The notes under the pieces are model-generated. The model saw only the letters and a program-made list of their open reading frames with translations. It ran no database searches and was not told the origin of the DNA. Positions 1 through 9,500 of a stretch of DNA of 31,949 nucleotides are shown one piece after another. The first letter of the stretch is position 1; each line of letters opens with the position of its first letter. The stretch covers positions 1-31,949 of the IMG/VR virus record IMGVR_UViG_3300009418_004309, one strand, 5' to 3'. A program made the translations under genes and the position numbers. Source of the stretch: a virus.

Positions 1-3000
1 ATAGCATAGTTAGTGGCACCGCCACTCAGGTCATCAATATATATGCCGTACAGATTCGTGGTCGTCCCTGCCGATGCGACGTTGGCGATATTGATACCCG
101 AAGCGTGGGTGAACGTGATATTTGAACCAGCCGAAGGTGGGACGACGTAAAGCGTAGTTGCTCCCATCGCCGAACCAAACGTCTGAGCGGAGGAACTGTT
201 CACCATCGTCCCGCCCGCCATCGAGTTAATCTGCCACTTCGCCCCATTGTTATCACCTGGGTCGCTGCTCCAAGTGATGTTATGCGCCAGAGTTCTGAAC
301 GTGTACCCACCCACATCGCTGGTCGTCCCGCTAGAAGTCCAGTCTGTTGGGTCTATTCGGAACCCCGGTACATTCCGACCATCCTGACTACTGATGGAAA
401 CCTTGGCATTGCTCCCAACGGTAGTGCCAGTCCCGATATAGAACGTGTCATCCTCGTACTGCGTCAGGTCAGTGCCTGTGTACCAATTATGTGGTGATGC
501 CCCTGCGCCAGTGGTAAAGCGAACATGTGGAGCCGTATATGTCCCGTGAGTAACCCCTGCGGTCTTTAACTCCAGATACGCCACATCATTCGCAGCCGTC
601 CCGGTGTTTGAGATTAGATGCGAGACAGAGCCGCCGCTACCATCGAGTTCGTGGTTGTGGGATGCCCCGGTATGGGAAATCGTGCTAGTTGCAGTAACCG
701 ACCCACCAAAATAACTTGGGGCTGAACCAGTGTAGACTGACCACTCCGTACCAGCAGTCGTCAGGTCATCTATCTTGATACCATAGAGGGTAGTTATCCC
801 TCCTGTCGCAGTCGGGTTGGTAACATGCAATCCGCTTAAAGTAGTAATGGCATTAGTTGAGTTGAAGTTTCCCCAAGTTCCGACCTTGTAAGCTGCTGCG
901 GTTGTCACCGCTCCAGTTGAAAATTTCCTGATATGGGCAGTCACTCCGAACATTTCAGTGACAGTGGCAGTAGCCCGATTAATCATATCTATGCTGATGC
1001 CAGCATTCCCTGTCTGCGCCCCATCCTCTGTCTCTGTATAGTTCTGGTTACCACGTAGATCGTTGACTACACGGAAGCCTTGAAAGATATTCGCACTCGC
1101 TCCAGAAGACAGTGTGGGAATAATGTACGAGATGGTTCCTACAAGGCCAGCAGGGTCTGTCTGTTGCTCGTTGACATGCAGCCCAGTAGTTGCTCCAACG
1201 CTTGCGCCAGAACCGATAGCAGCCCTACCAGCAATATCCAATGAACTAGCACCAGTTATAGCACCGTCAGCGTGGATGGCCCCACCAAAATTACTTGGTG
1301 TAGTACCAGCAGTATAAACACTATAATCATTAGTACCAGTAGTTAAACTTTCTACATATAAACCAATGTTATTTGCAGCGGGATGACTAGCATTGCCGCC
1401 ATCAGAAATTCTTATTGCTGCGGCAGTAGTGAGGGCAACGTAACCATCATTTTCACGAGGAGTTTTTGTATAGATAGTGTTATATGCATCTATTGTTATG
1501 GCAGCATTATTTCCACTTACAAGACTGGGTGCATCTACATAAAGAGTAGACCCGTCTACTGAAGTCATCTGTGTGCCGCCAGTGAACCTTACGGTATTTC
1601 CCGCAATGTATGTCATATATAGACGAGAATTAGATGCTTCAGCTAAAGTGATAGCGGCAGGGTCATGGGCCAACCCTATTAGGAAACTCCCAGCAGAGTA
1701 TCTTCCATCAAGTCTTATATAAGCATCAGTTCCAACCGCAGTTCCCTTACCAAGATATAAACCCTCGCTAGCATGACTGTTATCAACACCTATATGCCAA
1801 TCAACTGAAGTACCAGCACCAGTAAAGGTTATTGTCGGATCACCAGTACCGGGAACCTGTATATCTAAGACAGTGTTGTTATTACTACTGCCAGCTAGAG
1901 TTACATTGCCACCAAAATAGCTTGGCGTAGCACCAGCGGTATAGATAGAATAGTCTAGGGAGCTACCTTGAGTTAATTCTTCTACATAAAGTCCGTAATT
2001 GTTGGTAACTGTTCCAGAAGTTTCGGCTACATAAAAACCATACCTATTGGTAGTTGTCCCATTACCCAAGCCAGCGTCCCTAAAGCCTATATAATTGGTG
2101 GTAGTCGCATTAGCACCATAGCCAGCCATCGTAATATAGGAGTTAAATCCTACCGCTGCCGTCACAGTACCTGTAGCGTTTGCGCCACCAGAACCCAACA
2201 ACACATCAACGCCAACTAAACCACCAACCGCTCTAGTCCATGCTTGCCTGTTGCCATCCGCTAACTGATTGGTGACTTTTATACCAAGAGAACTGCCTGT
2301 AAAGGCTGCACTGGTTCTACCTCTCTGTTGCTCTACCCTAATGCCCTGAATGGTGTTATTGGTAGCGTCCGTGTAACTCCTATAGGCGTAGAGCATATTG
2401 CTGTCTGCAGTTTCAAGTGCACTTGCAATCTTTACCTGATTGATCGCAGTGGCTGCTGCTCCAATACCTACAGTACCTGTACCACCATCCACATATAAAA
2501 TCGTAGCGTTATCACCAATCAGTACATCCGCTCCAGTAGCAGCAGAAAGAGTTAAGTTACCTGCCGTTGTACTGAGAGTCGTTGCTTGCTGAAAAGCAAG
2601 TGCCCCTGTAGACCAAATAACCTCTTCAACAGCATTTATGGAGAACTTGAATCCCTTACCACTTGGCACATTAAACTGAAGATGGTCAGTCCCAGCAGAG
2701 TCTTGCTGAATACTATATTCACTACCAACGGTAGTTGCGCCACTCGTCCAAACGATAGCAGCAGCAGCAAGTGAAATGTCGCCCGATAAACCCAACCCAG
2801 TCAAAGTTCCAAGACTAGTAACATTACCTTGAGCCGCAGTTTGCAGGGTTCCAGATAGCTGGGTAGCAGTAAGCCTTCCTGTATTGGGACTGTAGGTGAA
2901 ATCTCCATCCATCTCCAGTCCATGATTGCCAGTAGAAGTAGCTGCGTTGGCTACAAATGGAATCAGATTGTTCTCATTTGTGTCCTCATTGTCTGTAACC

Positions 3001-3587
3001 GTTACCGTAGTAGCCACGGAAGCACTGGCTACTGACGACCAGGAAAGGTTCCCGCTCCCATCAGTTAACAACATCTCATTTGCATTGCCATTGTCTGCGG
3101 GAAATTCGTAAGCGATGCCCCCGATCCAGAATGTGCGATCATCAAATCTAACTGCTCCAGCATCAACCCAGAGCGCATATGCAGCATTCGTGAACGTTAC
3201 ATTAGTGGAAGCAGCGGGAATCCCAGCAATATATAAAGAAGCTGTGTCGGTATAAGTCATAGAGTTGGTAGAGGTATATGTCATTACCCCTATCTGGACA
3301 GTAGGAACAATAGCAAGCGTAGCTGCACCGCTAGTATCATTGACAGTGTCAGCGATCACATTGACCGCCGTGCCAGTAGAAGTAATAAAATCTAGGGCAA
3401 CCGCCCCAGTCTCGATGTTAAGGCGTGATCCTGATACCGCAGTGCCACCAATACCTAAAGTATCAGTGCCGCCATCTATAAAAATCTGAGTTGAACCATT
3501 CCCAATCAGGACATCATTACCTGATCCAGCAGAGATGGTCAGATTTCCAGTAGATGATTCAGTTAAACCTGATAGAGAGATTCCCAT
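1..3587 (-). CDS. Giant fibre-like structural protein, 3' end cut off by the window
   Basis: An open frame starts at ATG 3587, one base before the stop codon of the neighbouring giant gene, and reads without a stop for about 1195 codons to the window edge, so the C-terminus is missing. The product (MGISLSGLTESSTGNLTISA...) is rich in Gly, Thr, Ser, Ala and Asn with almost no Cys, as in beta-helical phage fibres. A module of the form Y-G-[LI]-Y-[VI]-[ED]-x-L ... DYSIYTAG ... PSYFGG occurs at about 1909-2001, 1282-1365 and 703-784, and begins again at the edge, spaced about 580-630 bases. An N-terminal segment resembles parts of the upstream 2398-residue protein (for example SAGTDHLQFNVPSGKGFKFS versus a similar stretch there). 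Such proteins are common in uncultured tailed phages and usually form tail or host-contact structures. The role here is inferred. Confidence 0.85.
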   Translation of the reverse strand, partial: MGISLSGLTESSTGNLTISAGSGNDVLIGNGSTQIFIDGGTDTLGIGGTAVSGSRLNIETGAVALDFITSTGTAVNVIADTVNDTSGAATLAIVPTVQIGVMTYTSTNSMTYTDTASLYIAGIPAASTNVTFTNAAYALWVDAGAVRFDDRTFWIGGIAYEFPADNGNANEMLLTDGSGNLSWSSVASASVATTVTVTDNEDTNENNLIPFVANAATSTGNHGLEMDGDFTYSPNTGRLTATQLSGTLQTAAQGNVTSLGTLTGLGLSGDISLAAAAIVWTSGATTVGSEYSIQQDSAGTDHLQFNVPSGKGFKFSINAVEEVIWSTGALAFQQATTLSTTAGNLTLSAATGADVLIGDNATILYVDGGTGTVGIGAAATAINQVKIASALETADSNMLYAYRSYTDATNNTIQGIRVEQQRGRTSAAFTGSSLGIKVTNQLADGNRQAWTRAVGGLVGVDVLLGSGGANATGTVTAAVGFNSYITMAGYGANATTTNYIGFRDAGLGNGTTTNRYGFYVAETSGTVTNNYGLYVEELTQGSSLDYSIYTAGATPSYFGGNVTLAGSSNNNTVLDIQVPGTGDPTITFTGAGTSVDWHIGVDNSHASEGLYLGKGTAVGTDAYIRLDGRYSAGSFLIGLAHDPAAITLAEASNSRLYMTYIAGNTVRFTGGTQMTSVDGSTLYVDAPSLVSGNNAAITIDAYNTIYTKTPRENDGYVALTTAAAIRISDGGNASHPAANNIGLYVESLTTGTNDYSVYTAGTTPSNFGGAIHADGAITGASSLDIAGRAAIGSGASVGATTGLHVNEQQTDPAGLVGTISYIIPTLSSGASANIFQGFRVVNDLRGNQNYTETEDGAQTGNAGISIDMINRATATVTEMFGVTAHIRKFSTGAVTTAAAYKVGTWGNFNSTNAITTLSGLHVTNPTATGGITTLYGIKIDDLTTAGTEWSVYTGSAPSYFGGSVTATSTISHTGASHNHELDGSGGSVSHLISNTGTAANDVAYLELKTAGVTHGTYTAPHVRFTTGAGASPHNWYTGTDLTQYEDDTFYIGTGTTVGSNAKVSISSQDGRNVPGFRIDPTDWTSSGTTSDVGGYTFRTLAHNITWSSDPGDNNGAKWQINSMAGGTMVNSSSAQTFGSAMGATTLYVVPPSAGSNITFTHASGINIANVASAGTTTNLYGIYIDDLSGGATNYA

Positions 3588-6500
3588 TTAACCCTCCGTC
3601 AACATCTTTGAGAGATTTTCTTTCAAGGACTTATTCTCTTCTTCTAACCTCTCCATTTTCTCATATAATTGCCAGATTGCACCATTGTGGAGCTTCCATA
3701 CCCTAGTCCAGTTAACGAAGGGCTGATCCTTCTCATCGAAGTGAACTAACTTGGCTCTCTCCACATCTGCCCTGTTGTACTGAGTCCACTGATCAAACCG
3801 CTGCGTAATGGCTAAATCCAAATCTCTTACTAGCACAGGGTCATTGTAGTCATCGTAGAAATCAGCATTGATACTGGCATCTGAATAAAAATCGCCTTCA
3901 GCATCAAATATGAACCTAGTCGCTCCATTATTTCGAATAGAAAATATATTACCGTTAGCTCCTACTGCTGTTACCCCAGTTCCATTCCTAATGGCAGTAT
4001 CTAAAGTTATAGTGCCAGTCCCAGCAGTCCCTTTAGTGCTGTTTTGCGTACCATCTATGACACCCCTCATGGATAATCCAGAATGAGTGCCACCAGAAGC
4101 TTTAAGACCTTCTATACGTAAACCACCCATAGTATCGCTCTTCTCAATAAAACCATAAGTATCAGTCTCGGCAACGGTGGTCATACCATGACCCACATCG
4201 GATGATTTAAGAGCCAATATATGCTTATCCCCACCTGCTTGATTTATGACCAATCCCGCTGTATCCATATCTACCGAAGTGCCAATAGTAGTGTCCCCTA
4301 TAAAGACACGACCAAGAGCATCAATACGCACTCTCTCTGCTAAAGCTTCTGAACTAGCTGGAGTCGTGTAGAACGCTATTTTCCCTGGCATTACACCCGT
4401 TCCAACTGTGCCATCAACCTCAAAATGAATGGCTGCGGCAGGTGAATACATATCAGTACCATCATCACCATATGCAACTATCGTACCAAGAGAATCAGTA
4501 ACCCCCACTGCCGTGCCAACAGTACCAAAACTGCCTCTACTCTTAGCGAAATTCAATGTCGATGCGTTCCCAATACCCGCCCCATTCGTATTGAAGGTGG
4601 TAATCAATGCTGCCCCATCTATAGTGCCTACAGTTCCAGCTATCTGAAACTCTGGTTGACGGGGAGTAGCACCGTCTGCAGCGGAAACAGTCAACTGAGC
4701 CGTATGTCCTATTACCACACCAGTACCATTAGAAAAGAAAGTATCCGTAGTAGGCGTAATAGTGATTCCAGCACCAGCATCAGAAGTAATCGTATCTAAT
4801 GCTATGCCCCCTACATTTGTCAGGTTCTGATCGTTAAAACTGGTCGCTCCCAGCGATATCGTGCCTGTGGCAGTTAGGTTATCCGAACCAATATCTATTG
4901 CCCCAAACCCACTGGCTATTGAACCTGAGTTCAAGGCTCCTGTAGTAACCAAGCCCGTCATAGTGGTAATACTATTTTGAGTAGCTGTAGTGACAGTTCC
5001 TACAAAATTAGTGGAAGTGATGCTGGTTGCTCCAATAACCACACCTGCATCAATACTGATAGTTCCGTCGAGCAGAATGGCAGAACCACCAGCAGGTTCT
5101 ATGTTAATAGCCGCTCCTGAATCCAGAGTGAGAACACCCGCTGAGTCTATATCTACAGTTCCATCCGCTGTAATTTGGATATTTGCAGCAGCAGCGGCAT
5201 TGTCAACTGTAACTAAGGAAAAGGCTCCATTCGTACTGGAGGTCATAGTTACAGTGTCACTAGAACTTGGAGTAAATGTGATTACATCGTCAGTAATAAC
5301 CGTACTACCTATAGTAAAGTCAGTAGTTGCATCAATGGTTGTACCTGTAATCGCCGCAGGGGTGTTTCCTCCTATAACGCCATCAAGAGTACCTAGAAAT
5401 GCCGTAGAAGTGATGCTGGTCGCCCCGGTCACCACTCCCGCATCTATACTAATAGTGCCATCAAGTAAAATAGCGGACCCACCCGCAGGTTCTATATTGA
5501 TAGCAGCACCTGAGTCTAATGTCAGGACTCCCGCTGAATCAATGTCTACCGTACCATCAGCAGTGATCTGAATGTTGGCAGCAGCCGCTGCGTCATCGAC
5601 GGTAACAATAGAAAAGGCTCCATTAGCTGCGCCAGCAATAGTTATTGTATCGCTGGCAGTTGGAGTCATTTGTATCTGATCGTCAGTAATAATAAGGGAA
5701 CCAATCGTAAAATCAGTAGTAGCATCAATCGTAGCGGAGGTAAACGCCGTAACTCCCGTTACTACACCAGCATCAACACTTATTGTGCCGTCCAACAAGA
5801 TTACAGACCCAGAGGCAGGTTCCAGATTAATCGCAGCCCCAGAATCCAGTGTTAATGCTCCAGCGGAATCTATATCCACTGTTCCGTCTGCCGTGATTTG
5901 GATATTTGCAGCAGCGGCAGCAGCATCAACCGTAACGAGAGAAAAAGCACCGTTAGTGGCTGCGGTCATGGTCGCAGTATCACTGGCACTACCTGTCATA
6001 GTGATTACCTTGCCATTGATAGCCACATCATCAATAACTGCATTAGTTATTGCAGAGTTAGTGCCTAGAGTTACTCCATCTATAGCACCCGAATCCACAT
6101 TGATATTAGTTAACGCCTGATTGTTTAAATCCTGGGCAGCAGACCATGTCAAAGCTCCAGAGATAGTGACACCAGTCATATCTCCGCCATTTATATCGAA
6201 ACCTGATCCTTCTATCTCTACAGAACCAGCAGTCAGCTTACCCGTTAAGGTATGGGCAGCAATATTCGATGACTCAAGAGTTCCAAGAACTAGTGTAGAA
6301 GCGGTGTACCCTGTTCCACCTGTGTTTACAGTTGTGTCAGGTGCAGCCTGATTTCCATGGAAAAGAATGTACTTGGAAACGTTTGCATCCCAAACAAACC
6401 CTGTGTAGAGGTTTGTACCATTTGTGCGATACCTACCAAAAAATCCAATATCAACTGCATTGCCAGTGTTAGTCGTTGCCAGAGCTACTAATGGATCGGC

Positions 6501-9500
6501 AACTATGACAGTCGTACTGACTGTTGTACTAGAACCAGCTACCTCAAAGTCTCCAGATACCAACACATTGCCACTCAGAGTTACTCGTTCAGAACCATTT
6601 CTAGTATCAAAAACGAGCATACCTGTTTTACCAGAAGCATCAAAACTAAGAGCAGTGGCATCGTTATCCAACAGAGTCCAGGTACGAGCAGCGGCTGTAG
6701 TAATGTTGCCATTTATGGCAAGCGCACCAGTCGTAACGGTGCCAGTTGTGGTTATGGCTCCTGATCCTACATCTATAGAAGTGAATCCAGAGGTGATAGA
6801 ACCAGCATTCAAAGCTCCAGTGGTAACCAAACCCGTCATGGTGGTAATACTGTTTTGAGTCGCAGTAAGAACGGTTCCAGTTATATTTCCAACAAAATCT
6901 GTTGAAGTAATACTAGTCGCATTAGTGACCACCCCCGCATCGACACTTATAGTTCCATCCAAAAGGATCGCAGACCCTGCCGCAGGTTCTAGATTGATCG
7001 CCGCTCCTGAATCCAGAGTGAGAACACCCGCAGAATCTATATCTACCGTTCCATCGGCAGTAATCTGAATATTAGCCGCTGCAGCACCAGCATCTACAGT
7101 AACAATAGAGAAGGCTCCATTAGCGGCACCAGCAATAGTTACTGTATCACTGGCAGTTGGAGTCATTACTATTGAATCATCAGTAATAACAAGAGAACCG
7201 ATAGTAAAATCGGTAGTGGCATCTATTGTTGTGCCTATAATGGCTGTGCCTGTAATTGCAGCGGGAGTATTCCCTCCCACAACTCCATCAAGAGTCCCTA
7301 GAAATGCTGTGGATGTAATGCTTGTTGCGCCTGTTACTACCCCAGCGTCAACGCTGATTGTCCCATCAAGCAGAATGGCAGATCCCCCCGCTGGCTCTAA
7401 ATTAATAGCGGCACCAGAATCTAAGGTCAGCACTCCTGCAGAATCTATATCTACTGTCCCATCGGCGGTAATCTGAATGTTAGCTGCTGCCGCAGCGTCA
7501 TCAACTGTTACAAGTGAAAAGGCTCCATTTGTAGAAGAGGTCAGTGTTACGGTATCGCTGGAGCTTGGGGTGAAAGTTATTACATCGTCTGTAATAACCG
7601 TACTTCCAATCGTAAAGTCAGTCGAAGCATCAATCGTGGTGCCTGTTATGGCGGCAGCAGCTAGTGTCCCCCCCGCTAAGGTAAGAGTATTAGCTGAATG
7701 AGTGAGCGTTACATCTCCATTATTGAAGTTGACTACACTCCCACTTGCTAGGAATAAGTCAGACCACATCAGAGACGTAGTTCCCAAAGCAGTGCCATCA
7801 CTTGTGCCGGGAGTTAAGGCATTTTCAGATAAAACTAAATCTTTAGCATTGTTTACATAGAAATTAATAGTGTTAACAGTCTCAAAATCTATCTTGGTCT
7901 CATCATCCTCACCAATTTTTACATCGGTTTGGAAAATACTTACCACCCCTGTCACTGCACCGCCATCAATGCTGATTGTCCCGTCAAGAAGAATAGCTGA
8001 CCCTGCTGCAGGTTCTAAATTAATAGCTGCTCCAGAATCTAATGTGAGTACCCCAGCCGAATCTATGTCCACTGTGCCATCAGCAGTGATCTGAATATTT
8101 GCGGCGGCAGCGGCAGCGTCAGTGGTTACTATACTTAACGTGCCGTTAGTGCCAGCAGTGAATACTGCCGTGTCGCTGCTACTGCCTGTCATGGTGATGA
8201 CCTTGCCGTTTAGGTCAATATCATCAATTACAGCTTGAGTAACAGCAGCATTAGTCCCTAATGTAATCCCATCTATAGACCCACCATTTATATCTATGGT
8301 GCTTACAGTTCCAAGATCAGACCATGTTCCAGTTAGTGCTCCGCCGCCACTAGCGGTTAAGGTTCCATCAAGTCGAGTAGCCCCAGCATCTACAAAGAGA
8401 GCATAATCATTAGTACCCTCAGTAGGTGCATTCTGAATATAAACTGTAGCAGCAACCGTCACCGTGCCTGTGGCAGATATAACTGGCTCTACTACAGTAA
8501 GGCTAGAGACTACTGAGGATGTTCCACTAGGAACCGTTACACCAACAGGAGCGATTCGTACCGCAGCATACGGCTGGTCAGCAGTCGATGTAATCGCTAT
8601 GGGAGCTATTCGTAGGTAAGCAGTATTTACTACTGCATTTCCTAGTCCAATCGAACCCGTACCACCAAATGTGTTGGCATCTATAACTAAGGTATTGGCA
8701 TTGCTATTAGTCTCAATGCGAAAATCCTCATCATCTCCGTCCTCATTAATAACAACCCCACCAGCACCATCAATAGTCAATTGACCTGCAGAAGTGGTAA
8801 TCGAAGTAGCTTCAGTAAAGTTAAATGCACCAGTAGCATAAGTGAGCTTGGCAGTGTCATTTATCGAAAATTCCCATCCAGAACTGGAGGGCACATTAAG
8901 ATGCATCTGATTCGTACCATCAGCATCCCTGCCTATGGAATAGTCAGCGGCTGTTACAGCTACTCCAGTACCCCAGACAATCTGACTGTGTGTTACTAAA
9001 TCTCCAGTGCCAGCAACCCGGGTATTGATGACCATATCAGTAGCGTCATAGTAGACATCTACATCTCCACCAGTGCCTAATGTCACTTTTACATTGTCAT
9101 TGAAAGTAACATCAGCCGTAGCCGTAGAAGTACCATCAATCGTAACCCCGCCAATAGTCCCAGAGTTTATATCTACACTAGTCATTGCCTGACTAGCAAA
9201 ATTTATGGCACCGCCAGCGGTGAATGCATTTATAGTCAGAGTTCCAGAAGAAGTACTGACCGTTGTGGCTTTGGCAAAGGCAAATGCCCCATCAGTATGA
9301 TTTAACTGGGAAGCGGCATTGATGGTGGTATTTAAAGTATTGCTTGAATGAGTATAAGTAATACTACCAACATTATTATCGGCAGCATCGCCAAAATTAA
9401 TACCGCTGACAGTAGGAGCCAAAAAAGTAATGTATGCATTGTCATCTTTCTCAAGAGTGAGCAATGAATCCGTAGGAGCTTGCACCGAACCAGCAGTCGC

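Noticed and set aside
3588-3860. S74-type intramolecular chaperone at the end of the 2398-residue fibre.
   Set aside because: The characteristic S-D-x-R-x-K-x-x-I region and catalytic Ser-Lys pattern are not visible. The end is a helical, coiled-coil-like segment instead.
5041-8150. Regular spacing that at first looks like a CRISPR-type or other DNA repeat array.
   Set aside because: The DNA of the units differs at most third codon positions. Only the protein is repeated.
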